Origin: Kibdelosporangium aridum
GTDB lineage: Bacteria > Actinomycetota > Actinomycetes > Mycobacteriales > Pseudonocardiaceae
DNA: 64,000 nt
Reading direction: 5' to 3'
NCBI RefSeq assembly: GCF_900176515.1
Contig: NZ_FWXV01000002.1
Location: forward strand, 1,860,001 to 1,924,000
The notes under the pieces were generated by a model, which saw nothing but the letters and a program-made list of their open reading frames with translations, did no database searches and was not told where the DNA came from. Each line of letters opens with the position of its first letter. The first letter of the stretch is position 1. Below, piece by piece: positions 57,382 to 64,000 of this stretch. Both the position numbers and the translations under genes were made by a program.

Positions 57382-57818
57382 CAGGCCAACTCCCCTGACA
57401 CGCCGTGGAACGCCTGCGCGGAACCGCGCTCGGTGGACTGGTAGCCGCGGATCGCGTGATCGACCGCGTCGTGCGCTTTCAGCAGCATCTGGTGGTACTG
57501 CGCCAGCACGTTCACGAACGAGACGTCTTCGCCGTCGGCACGGCGTTCGAACTTGCCGGACATGGCCTCGCCGACCCAGTTGGTGCCCAGCGGCACCGGA
57601 CGCGACATGCCACGCAGCCTGGTCAGCCACTCGGCGGCGGCGTCAGCCTGGCCTCGTAACGTGGTCAATAACCGTTGGCCCGCTTCGGGTTCGAGTGTGA
57701 CCTGGCCCGACTTGACCGCGGTATCCAGTGCCGCGACATCCACCATCCGCTCGCTCAAGGTCGTCGCGGCATGGCTGGCAGGGGTGTTCGGCGCGTCGGC
57801 GGGTTCGTCGACGTACAT
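57381..57818 (-). CDS. small WXG/PE-like T7SS protein
   Basis: The 145-residue protein is helical with W81-V-G83 in TNWVGEAMSG and the export motif YxxxE (Y126-Q-S-T-E130) in RGYQSTERG. Its position directly before the PPE-like gene (TGATG overlap), with EspG after, suggests it is the PE-like partner that carries the signal for the pair. It heads the minus-strand cluster. The 121-bp gap to the MBOAT gene stop side shows no clear promoter. Confidence 0.78.
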   Translation of the reverse strand: MYVDEPADAPNTPASHAATTLSERMVDVAALDTAVKSGQVTLEPEAGQRLLTTLRGQADAAAEWLTRLRGMSRPVPLGTNWVGEAMSGKFERRADGEDVSFVNVLAQYHQMLLKAHDAVDHAIRGYQSTERGSAQAFHGVSGELA

Positions 57819-57939
57819 GGAAGTTCCTTCGCAGGGGAGACCCGATGAGGGTCGGAAGCGCTCTCACATAACGCGCGCAGGTTATCGACAGAGCGTCAGA
57901 AATGCCCAGCGGCACACGTGGCACAAATTCGCCACGGGC

Positions 57940-59373
57940 CTAGAACTTGACGTAGAGGAACGGGCTGAATGTGCCGGACGCCACCAGGATCGCGGCGTAG
58001 ACCAGGCCGACGGTCATCACGCCGACGCGGACGATCGTGGCAGGCTTGCTGGTCGAGGACTCGATCAGCGGTCCGGTGACCGGGTGCGCGGGCATGAACA
58101 GGATCGCCAACGCCGCCACCATGACGACCAGACGCTGGTTGGTCAATGCGCTCTCGGCGATGTCGGTCAGGCCGTCGAAGTCCGGCAGGAACATGTGGCC
58201 GACCATGTTCATCGCGCTGGTCAGGTCATCGGCGCGGAAGTAGACCCAGCCGATCACCACCAGCAGCATCGTCAGCACGCGGCGAGCGATCTTGGCGCCT
58301 TGGCGCGACGGCGCCTCCTCAAGGTGGAAGCCGCGCTCGATGATCAGCAGCGCCCCGTGGAACATGCCCCACACCAGGAAAGTCCAGTTCGCGCCATGCC
58401 AGAAACCGGTCAGCACGAACACGATGCACAGGTTGCGGTACGTCTTCGCGGCGCCGTGCCGGTTGCCACCAAGCGGGATGTAGACGTAATCACGGAACCA
58501 GCGGGACAACGACATGTGCCAGCGCCGCCAGAACTCGGTGATCGTCACCGACGAATACGGCCGAGCGAAGTTCTCCGGCAGCCGGAAACCCAGCATCCGC
58601 CCAAGCCCGATGGCCATGTCCGAGTACCCGGAGAAGTCGAAGTACAGCTGCAGCGTGTACGCGATCGCGCCGAGCCAGGCGATCGCGAACGTCATCTGGT
58701 CGTCGGGCGTGCTGAAACACGCGTCCACGAACGGCGACAAAGAGTCAGCGATGATGACTTTCTTGCATATCCCCAGCGCGAACCGGGGGAAGCCGGCCGC
58801 GATGTCGTCGAGCCGATGACTGCGGTGCTGCGGCAGCTGATCCGCGATCTCCCGGTACCGGACGATCGGACCAGCGATGAGCTGAGGGAACATCGCGATG
58901 TACGTGACGAACGAGACCGGGTTGCGAGCCGCGTGCCGTTCACCGCGATAGATGTCGACCGCGTAGGAGATGTGGTGGAACGTGTAGAACGAGATGCCGA
59001 TCGGCAGCGCCAGCTCCGCCACCGGGAAATCGCCCCCGAAGATCTGCGCCAACGCGGCGATCTGCTGAGTAGCGAACCCCGCATACTTCCAGACCGCCAG
59101 CACAGCGAGGTCGAACGCGATCACCGCGAACAAGATCGCCCTGCGCTGCTTGCGATTGCGATCCCACTGATCCGGCTCGAGGAACGGCCCAGCGAAGAAG
59201 TTGACCACCATCGTGGTCAACAGCAGCCAAGTGTCCGAACCCGCAGCGGTCGCATAGAAGAAGATGCTGGCGACCGCGATGATGCCGTTACGCCAACTAC
59301 GCGGCGCGATCAGGACAGCAGCCAGCACCGTCGGCATGAAGTACCACAGGAACAGCGGGCTGGCGAACGACAT
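57940..59373 (-). CDS. MBOAT-family O-acyltransferase (AlgI/DltB-like)
   Basis: The 477-residue polytopic protein has about 11 hydrophobic segments and the MBOAT core: SGYSDMAIGLGRMLGFRLPENF, EFWRRWHMSLSRWFRDYVYIPLGG and the catalytic-region histidine in GFWHGANWTFLVWG. AlgI/DltB-type enzymes move acetyl or other acyl groups across the membrane onto extracellular polymers. The usual partner (an SGNH/AlgJ-type transferase or DltD) is not present in the window. ATG 59373 is the start. The composite repeat lies upstream of it. Confidence 0.93.
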   Translation of the reverse strand: MSFASPLFLWYFMPTVLAAVLIAPRSWRNGIIAVASIFFYATAAGSDTWLLLTTMVVNFFAGPFLEPDQWDRNRKQRRAILFAVIAFDLAVLAVWKYAGFATQQIAALAQIFGGDFPVAELALPIGISFYTFHHISYAVDIYRGERHAARNPVSFVTYIAMFPQLIAGPIVRYREIADQLPQHRSHRLDDIAAGFPRFALGICKKVIIADSLSPFVDACFSTPDDQMTFAIAWLGAIAYTLQLYFDFSGYSDMAIGLGRMLGFRLPENFARPYSSVTITEFWRRWHMSLSRWFRDYVYIPLGGNRHGAAKTYRNLCIVFVLTGFWHGANWTFLVWGMFHGALLIIERGFHLEEAPSRQGAKIARRVLTMLLVVIGWVYFRADDLTSAMNMVGHMFLPDFDGLTDIAESALTNQRLVVMVAALAILFMPAHPVTGPLIESSTSKPATIVRVGVMTVGLVYAAILVASGTFSPFLYVKF

Positions 59374-59613
59374 CGAGTACCTCGTTGGAAGGACAGGGCC
59401 TCGAAGACCCTATCCGACCAAATGGGTGAACGTGGTCAGATCCCGCACGCCAACCCCAGACCGACAGCAAGGCACAGCCAACCCGGCGAGCCTACGGCAC
59501 ACCACCGACACAAATCGGCCCCTGACCTGAGCACCCCCCGATGACCCAAAGTACCGAGAGGGTCTGACAGAAAGAGGGGCAGACAAGCAGAGGCGACCGC
59601 CCAGTCCACAGCG

Positions 59614-59747
59614 AAGGTGCCCCAATCACAACGAAGGAGCGCTCAACCCGCAGCCAAAGGTGCCAACGCCCAAGGGGCGTCCAACCAGAGTGAAGGCGCG
59701 CCCCGGCCCACCAACGAGGCGCGCCCCAACCGAAGCGGAGGCGCGCC
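59614..59747 (+). repeat. left array of the composite repeat element, copy 2
   Basis: [AG]AGG units start at 59614, 59634, 59657, 59672, 59693, 59716 and 59738, mostly 20-23 bp apart. The last three are intact [AG]AGGCGCGCC; the outer four are decayed (such as AAGGTGCCC and AAGGAGCGC). Decay increases away from the core. Confidence 0.8.
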
Positions 59748-59757
59748 CTAAGCAGTA

Positions 59758-59878
59758 GTCGGCGCGATTTTGTGTGGAGTGGCGCCGCAAATAAGCTTGT
59801 CGGCGGGGCAGGGCCGCAGGTCCTGCCCGCTTTCCCTGTCCTTTGCGGCGCAGAGGCTCCACACCAAATCGCGCCGAC
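59758..59878. repeat. stem-loop core of the composite repeat element, copy 2
   Basis: The left arm (59758-59791) pairs with the right arm (59842-59878), with an inner GGGCAGG/CCTGCCC stem between. Compared with copy 1 the left half (about 88 nt) differs by one substitution and one inserted G, and the 38-nt right half is identical. The linker before the right arm (59831-59841, 11 nt) is unrelated to the 14-nt linker of copy 1. Confidence 0.88.
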
Positions 59879-59888
59879 CCCTCACAGC

Positions 59889-60045
59889 AGCGCGCCGAAA
59901 GAACCACAGCGCGCCGAAGTAGGCACAGCGCGCGCCGCAGGTGGCCCACAGCGCGCCGAAGGCGACCACAGCGCGCGCCGCGGTGAGCCATAGCGCGCCG
60001 ACCCAACAACACAGCGCGCCGTGGTGACCACCGTGAAGCGCCGCA
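59889..60045 (+). repeat. right array of the composite repeat element, copy 2
   Basis: AGCGCGCC-type units (two are AGCGCGCGCC) start at 59889, 59908, 59927, 59950, 59970, 59992 and 60013, with a degenerate one at 60037. The spacing is 19-24 bp. Unit bodies read GAAnnnnnCCAC, as in copy 1. The array runs almost to the rlmB stop. The remaining part of the 701-bp gap (59374-59610) shows nothing recognisable. Confidence 0.82.
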
Positions 60046-60074
60046 GTGAGCCGAGCGCCCCGTCTCAGCCCCTG

Positions 60075-61034
60075 CTAGATCCGGCCAACTATCCGGCGTC
60101 GCCGAGCGATCTCAGCCAGCACAACACTCGTAGCCACCGAAGCGTTCAGCGACTCAACACCCGCAGCCATCGGAATCGACACCGTCTTATCACACCGCTC
60201 ACGAACGAGCCTGCTCAACCCGCGACCCTCAGACCCAACAACAACCACGATCGGCCCGTTCGCCAGCTCCAGCTCATCAACAGTGATCGTCCCGTCGGCG
60301 TCCAAACCGACAACCATCAACCCAGTGTCAGCCCAGTCCTTCAACGTCCGAGTGAGGTTAGTCGCAACGGCCACCGGCAGCTTGGCCGCCGTGCCCGCGC
60401 TCGTCCGCCATGCGACGGCGGTAATGCTCGCGCTACGGCGTTGCGGCACAACCACTCCGTGCGCGCCGAAAGCCGCTGCGGAACGAATCACGGCACCCAG
60501 GTTGCGGGGATCCGTCACACCATCCAGCGCCACGAGCAGCGCGTCTTCACCGGAGTTCTTGGCTGCTTCGAGCAAGTCGTCCGGGTGCGCGTACTCGTAC
60601 GGCGGGATCTGCAGCGCCAGCCCCTGGTGCACGGCGTTGTGCGTGAGCTTGTCCAGCTCGGGACGCGAGACCTCGAGCACCGAGATGCCCCGGTCCGCGG
60701 CCATTCGCACCGCATCCGTGACGCGATCGTCCGCGTCCACGCCCAGTGCGACGTACAACGCCGTCGCGGGCACCTCGGCCCGCAGGCACTCGACGACCGG
60801 GTTGCGCCCGGCCACCAACTCCGAGGTCGGGCCGGCGTCCTTGCGCCGTTCCGGGCGCTTCTGCGTCGTCGATGCTGACTTGCGGTAAGCCTTGTGATTG
60901 GGGCGATCCTGCGCCTTGGGCGTCGGGCCCTTGCCTTCCAGGCCCCTGCGGCGCTGTCCGCCGGAGCCGACCACCGCGCCCTTCTTGGTGCCGGGCTTTC
61001 GCATCGCGCCCTTACGCCTTGAGTTCCCGGCCAC
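60075..61034 (-). CDS. rlmB: 23S rRNA (guanosine(2251)-2'-O)-methyltransferase RlmB
   Basis: The 319-residue SpoU/TrmH-family protein has a basic, disordered N-terminus (about 1-75), a substrate-binding domain (SELVAGRNPVVECLRA) and the SPOUT knot motifs: DGVTDPRNLGAVIRSA (motif 1), GSEGRGLSRLV (motif 2) and SLNASVATSVVL (motif 3). It is probably RlmB, with the related TrmH group as an alternative. The GTG at 61034 lies one base after the cysS stop. In M. tuberculosis rlmB-like Rv3579c also follows cysS. Confidence 0.94.
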   Translation of the reverse strand: MAGNSRRKGAMRKPGTKKGAVVGSGGQRRRGLEGKGPTPKAQDRPNHKAYRKSASTTQKRPERRKDAGPTSELVAGRNPVVECLRAEVPATALYVALGVDADDRVTDAVRMAADRGISVLEVSRPELDKLTHNAVHQGLALQIPPYEYAHPDDLLEAAKNSGEDALLVALDGVTDPRNLGAVIRSAAAFGAHGVVVPQRRSASITAVAWRTSAGTAAKLPVAVATNLTRTLKDWADTGLMVVGLDADGTITVDELELANGPIVVVVGSEGRGLSRLVRERCDKTVSIPMAAGVESLNASVATSVVLAEIARRRRIVGRI

Positions 61035-61035
61035 G

Positions 61036-62427
61036 CTAACTGTCCTTCAATGTCCATAGTGGACCGTCGGGGGTGTCCTCGACGGTGATTCCCGCGGCGA
61101 GCAGGCGGTCCCGCACCGCGTCGGCGGCCGCGAAGTCTCGCTCCGTGCGCGCCCGCTGCCGCTCTTCCAACATCGCGTCGACCAATGTGGCCAGCGCGTT
61201 GCGGTGTGCTGCGTCCGTTGTGGACTCCTCTGACCACCTGTCCGACAACGGGTCGAGTCCGAGAACGTCCATCATCGCGCGAACCGATGCCGCTGCTTCG
61301 CGGGCCTCGGCGTCCTTGTTGGACGCCAGCGCGATGTTGCCTTCCCTGACCGTGTTGTGCACAACCGCGATAGCCGCGGGTGTACCGAGATCGTCGTTCA
61401 TCGCCGCGGTGAATTCGGCAGGCACCTCGCCAAGCTCGACAGCGCCGAGCCTGCCGGTCACGTTGCGCACGAACGTCTCGATCCGCCCGTACGCCGACAC
61501 GGCCTCGGCCAGTGCGGGCTCCGAGTAGTCGATCGTCGACCGGTAGTGCGGCGTGACCAGGTAGTAGCGCAGTTCCGGGGCCCGCACCTTGTCGAGCATC
61601 GCCGGGATCGAGACCACGTTGCCCAGCGACTTCGACATCTTCTCGTTCGCCATGGTCACCCAGGCGTTGTGCAGCCAGTACCGGGCGAACCCGTCACCGG
61701 CCGCGTGCGACTGCGCCTGCTCGTTCTCGTGGTGCGGGAAGATCAGGTCGATCCCGCCGCCGTGGATGTCGAACTCGCTGCCCAAGTACGTCGTCGCCAT
61801 CGCCGAGCACTCCAGGTGCCAGCCGGGACGACCAGGTCCCCACGGCGTCGGCCACGACGGCTCGCCGGGCTTGGCGGCCTTCCACAACGTGAAGTCGCGG
61901 CTGTCCCGCTTGCCCTCGGCCGCGCTCTCGCCCTGCTGCACCTCTTCCAGCTTCTGGCCGGAAAGCGCGCCGTACGCAGGGAACGTGCTCACGGCGAAGT
62001 AGACGTCACCCGCGGCCGCGTACGCGTGCCCCTTGTCGATCAAGCGTTGCATCAGCTCGACCATCTGGGTCACGTGCCCGGTCGCGCGCGGCATGTACGA
62101 GGGAGGCAAGCAGCCGAGCGCGTCGTACGCGTCCTCGAACGCGCGCTCGTGTGTCTGTGCCCACTCCCACCAGGGCCTGCCCGCTTCGGCCGCCTTGTTC
62201 AGGATCTTGTCGTCGATGTCCGTGACATTGCGAACAAGAACGACGTCCAGGCCGCCATGCGCCAGCCAACGACGCAGCACGTCGTAGTTCAGCGCGCCAC
62301 GGACATGGCCGATATGCGGAATTCCCTGCACAGTGGCCCCACACACGTAGATAGACGCCGTTCCGTTCCGCGCGGGATGAAACTCCCGCGTGCTCCGGGT
62401 CGCGGTGTCGTACAGGTGAAGGGTCAC
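61036..62427 (-). CDS. cysS: cysteinyl-tRNA synthetase
   Basis: CysS charges tRNA(Cys). The 463-residue class I enzyme has the HIGH motif in GIPHIGHVRG, zinc ligands such as the cysteine in YVCGATVQG, HLECSAMA and GGGIDLIFPHHENE, and the KMSKS motif in NEKMSKSLGN. The C-terminal anticodon-binding domain rules out mycothiol ligase MshC, which is shorter. I start at GTG 62427 (MTLHLYDTATRST). rlmB follows on the same strand, as in many actinobacteria. Confidence 0.96.
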   Translation of the reverse strand: MTLHLYDTATRSTREFHPARNGTASIYVCGATVQGIPHIGHVRGALNYDVLRRWLAHGGLDVVLVRNVTDIDDKILNKAAEAGRPWWEWAQTHERAFEDAYDALGCLPPSYMPRATGHVTQMVELMQRLIDKGHAYAAAGDVYFAVSTFPAYGALSGQKLEEVQQGESAAEGKRDSRDFTLWKAAKPGEPSWPTPWGPGRPGWHLECSAMATTYLGSEFDIHGGGIDLIFPHHENEQAQSHAAGDGFARYWLHNAWVTMANEKMSKSLGNVVSIPAMLDKVRAPELRYYLVTPHYRSTIDYSEPALAEAVSAYGRIETFVRNVTGRLGAVELGEVPAEFTAAMNDDLGTPAAIAVVHNTVREGNIALASNKDAEAREAAASVRAMMDVLGLDPLSDRWSEESTTDAAHRNALATLVDAMLEERQRARTERDFAAADAVRDRLLAAGITVEDTPDGPLWTLKDS

Positions 62428-62458
62428 AAAGAGATGGTACGGGAGCCGTGAATCGGCT

Positions 62459-63124
62459 TTACCAACCGTTCTCGGCCAGTACGTCAAGCAGTCCGTTCGG
62501 CCGTTGACCGACGGGCAGCGGATCGACAATCGCGACCGAGCAGCCGATCTTGGCCGCGCCGCCGTCGGCCTCTTCACTGTCGCCGATCATCAGCACCTGC
62601 TCGGGCAGCAGGCCAAGGCGTTCGCAGGCGACGCTGAAGATCCGCGGATCCGGCTTGACCGCACCCTCCTGAAAGGACAGCACGAATTCGGTGACCAGAT
62701 CGGCGACTCCGAGCCGTTCGAACACGGGCCGGATGTTCCACGCGATGTTGCTGACCACGCCGACCGGAATTCCGGCTGCCGCCAAGGTTTTCAAGGCGGC
62801 CGCGGTATCCGGGTACGCCTCCCAGTTCGTGGAATCCAGCATCCGGTGGTAGAGCAGTTCCGGGTTGCCGACCCCCGAACCGTGCAGAACCGCGAGGTAG
62901 AGCTCGCGGTGCAGCGGCGGGTCAAGATCACGCCGGTGCCATTGGTCGTAGAGCCGCTCGGGCAGCCCTTCCGGGCGTCCGGTCGGAGCCGTCATCCGGC
63001 GCATGATCTCGGCCTGCCGCTCGCCGTCCAGCGGGTTGCCGTCGTGGTCGACCAGCCCGGACAGATCGGGCTCGAGCCGGAACAGCGTGCCGGAGTAGTC
63101 GAACAGGACCCCTCGGAAGTTCAT
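62459..63124 (-). CDS. HAD-family hydrolase
   Basis: The 221-residue protein has HAD motif I as DYSGTLF (DxxGT, with Ser in place of the usual second Asp), motif II near VGVVSNI, motif III lysine in EGAVKPDPRIF and motif IV MIGDSEEADGGAA. The lost second Asp of motif I (the general acid in phosphatases) suggests a dehalogenase-like or altered phosphatase activity. ATG 63124 is the start. It is 31 bp upstream of cysS and may be co-transcribed. Confidence 0.9.
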   Translation of the reverse strand: MNFRGVLFDYSGTLFRLEPDLSGLVDHDGNPLDGERQAEIMRRMTAPTGRPEGLPERLYDQWHRRDLDPPLHRELYLAVLHGSGVGNPELLYHRMLDSTNWEAYPDTAAALKTLAAAGIPVGVVSNIAWNIRPVFERLGVADLVTEFVLSFQEGAVKPDPRIFSVACERLGLLPEQVLMIGDSEEADGGAAKIGCSVAIVDPLPVGQRPNGLLDVLAENGW

Positions 63125-63142
63125 GCACCCATCTTAAGCGCT

Positions 63143-63538
63143 TCAGACGGCGTAGCCGGTGAGCTTTTCCGGAGTGAGCCGGACGATCACGCGCACGTTG
63201 TCGGTGCCCTCGTCACCGGTGTAGTCCTTGCCGGTGTACTTCAGCGACAGGTCGTTGATCAGCTTGAAGCCGTTCTCCTCGGTGAACGTCACCGTGCCGC
63301 GGGCCTCGAAGTAGCTGTACGGGTTCTCGCTGTCGAAGACCGAGATGCTCGCCCGCGGGTCGCGCCGCAGGTTGCGGTCCTTCAACCGGCCCTTCACGGT
63401 CGACACGAGCAGGTCGTCGCCATCGCGCGTGATCCACACCACGGACGTCTGCGGGCTGCCGTCGGCGTTGACGGTCGCGATCGTCGCGAAGTTCTTCCCG
63501 TCGACGATGGCACGGACTTTGTCTGGGAGAGCAACCAT
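63143..63538 (-). CDS. PPOX-class F420/FMN-binding oxidoreductase
   Basis: The 131-residue split-barrel protein has the PPOX family outline: FATIATVNADGSPQTSVVWI at the N-terminus, GRLKDRNLRRDPRASISVFD in the middle, and the terminal RVIVRLTPEKLTGYAV. It resembles M. tuberculosis Rv1155, an F420-binding reductase. The cofactor and substrate cannot be assigned. ATG 63538 is the start. It lies 18 bp upstream of the HAD gene on the same strand. Confidence 0.88.
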   Translation of the reverse strand: MVALPDKVRAIVDGKNFATIATVNADGSPQTSVVWITRDGDDLLVSTVKGRLKDRNLRRDPRASISVFDSENPYSYFEARGTVTFTEENGFKLINDLSLKYTGKDYTGDEGTDNVRVIVRLTPEKLTGYAV

Positions 63539-63547
63539 GCGGCCAGG

Positions 63548-64000
63548 TTAGTGCGGTTGTCCGCCGTCCACTGAACGTTCCACGATGAGGGCGCTCGCGA
63601 TGGCGGCGATGCCCTCGCCACGACCGGTCAGGCCGAGCCCGTCGGTCGTCGTCCCGGACACCGACACGGGGCCGCCGACGGCCTCGGACAGGACTGTCTC
63701 CGCCTCGGCGCGGCGCTTGCCGATCCGCGGTGCGTTCCCGATGACCTGGACGGACGCGTTGCCGACCTGGAAACCGGCCTCGTCGAGGCGGCGGCGGACC
63801 TCTGTGAGCAACTGCACGCCGTGCGCCCCGGCCCAGCGCGGGTCGCCGGTGCCGAAAACAGCCCCGAGGTCACCGAGCCCGGCGGCCGTGAGCAGCGCGT
63901 CGCAGAGTGCGTGCGCGGCGACGTCGCCGTCAGAGTGGCCGTCGCAACCGTCGACGCCTTCCCATAGCAGTCCCGCGATCCAGCAGTCACGACCGGCGGC
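63548..64000 (-). CDS. ispF: 2-C-methyl-D-erythritol 2,4-cyclodiphosphate synthase (5' end outside window)
   Basis: IspF cyclises CDP-methylerythritol 2-phosphate in the non-mevalonate isoprenoid pathway. The frame is open to the window edge, so about 20 N-terminal residues are missing. The metal-binding histidine region CDGHSDGDVAAHALCDALL, the LGDLGAVFGTGDPRW segment and the C-terminal TTDGLGLTGRGEGIAA are diagnostic. It is the most upstream of the minus-strand genes seen here. M. tuberculosis ispF (Rv3581c) also lies next to cysS. Confidence 0.95.
   Translation of the reverse strand, partial: AAGRDCWIAGLLWEGVDGCDGHSDGDVAAHALCDALLTAAGLGDLGAVFGTGDPRWAGAHGVQLLTEVRRRLDEAGFQVGNASVQVIGNAPRIGKRRAEAETVLSEAVGGPVSVSGTTTDGLGLTGRGEGIAAIASALIVERSVDGGQPH

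Noticed and set aside
57382..57630. N-terminal extension of the PPE-like protein
   Set aside because: It overlaps the upstream WXG/PE-like gene in another frame, while ATG 57381 gives the tight TGATG junction seen elsewhere in the cluster.
59374..60074. Insertion sequence remnants
   Set aside because: No transposase-like reading frame, terminal inverted repeats with target duplication, or IS-like ends were seen around the repeat element.

Overview
The window is GC-rich, densely packed chromosomal DNA from an actinomycete, most likely a member of the Pseudonocardiaceae. The evidence is many GTG starts, ATGA/GTGA stop-start overlaps, Lsr2, a ClpC1-type chaperone, a MhuD-type heme oxygenase, F420-type genes and a type VII secretion (T7SS) substrate cluster. 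I recalled gene orders from memory; no database was searched. No rRNA, tRNA, CRISPR array, transposase or phage gene was seen.

Region 1 (1-31914) is mostly housekeeping. It opens with a cut ROK sugar kinase/regulator, a MarR regulator with a 14-helix drug exporter, and inorganic pyrophosphatase. A long block then follows the order of Mycobacterium tuberculosis Rv3627c to Rv3596c: a PBP4-type carboxypeptidase with a giant disordered N-terminus, a zincin, tilS, hpt, ftsH, the folate genes folE-folP-folB-folK, two membrane proteins, a PrsW-like protease, a DUF2520 protein, panC-panD-coaX, lysS, lsr2 and clpC. Local insertions are a methyltransferase and an orphan siderophore-type ABC ATPase behind a good IdeR/DmdR-like iron box. 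Downstream of clpC lies a large AfsR/SARP-type regulator.

Region 2 (31919-40005) holds a DrrAB-type ABC exporter, an EEP-family membrane protein, a sirtuin overlapping a MhuD-like heme oxygenase, a 2H-phosphoesterase-like protein, an alpha/beta hydrolase, an M1 metallopeptidase lipoprotein, mutY and a beta-carbonic anhydrase. Several of these have neighbours of the same kind in M. tuberculosis (Rv3592, Rv3591c, Rv3589, Rv3588c).

Region 3 (40137-59373) is accessory and sits between the carbonic anhydrase gene and rlmB-cysS. It carries a secreted-domain protein, a beta-lactamase-fold hydrolase, a LacI regulator divergent from an MsiK-type sugar ABC ATPase (with dre-like sites for the GlcNAc regulator DasR between them), a znuABC zinc importer behind a Zur-like box, two DUF445 paralogues around an MpaB-type oxygenase, an SDR, a six-gene T7SS substrate/chaperone cluster without secretion-machine genes, and an orphan MBOAT acyltransferase. 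Region 4 (60075-64000) has rlmB, cysS, a HAD hydrolase, a PPOX/F420 oxidoreductase and a cut ispF.

The most unusual non-coding structure is a composite repeat found twice, at about 25241-25660 and 59614-60045. A long stem-loop core (two halves nearly identical between copies, joined by a variable linker) is flanked on both sides by arrays of GCGCGCC-containing units spaced about 20-23 bp. I know of no named family that fits it.
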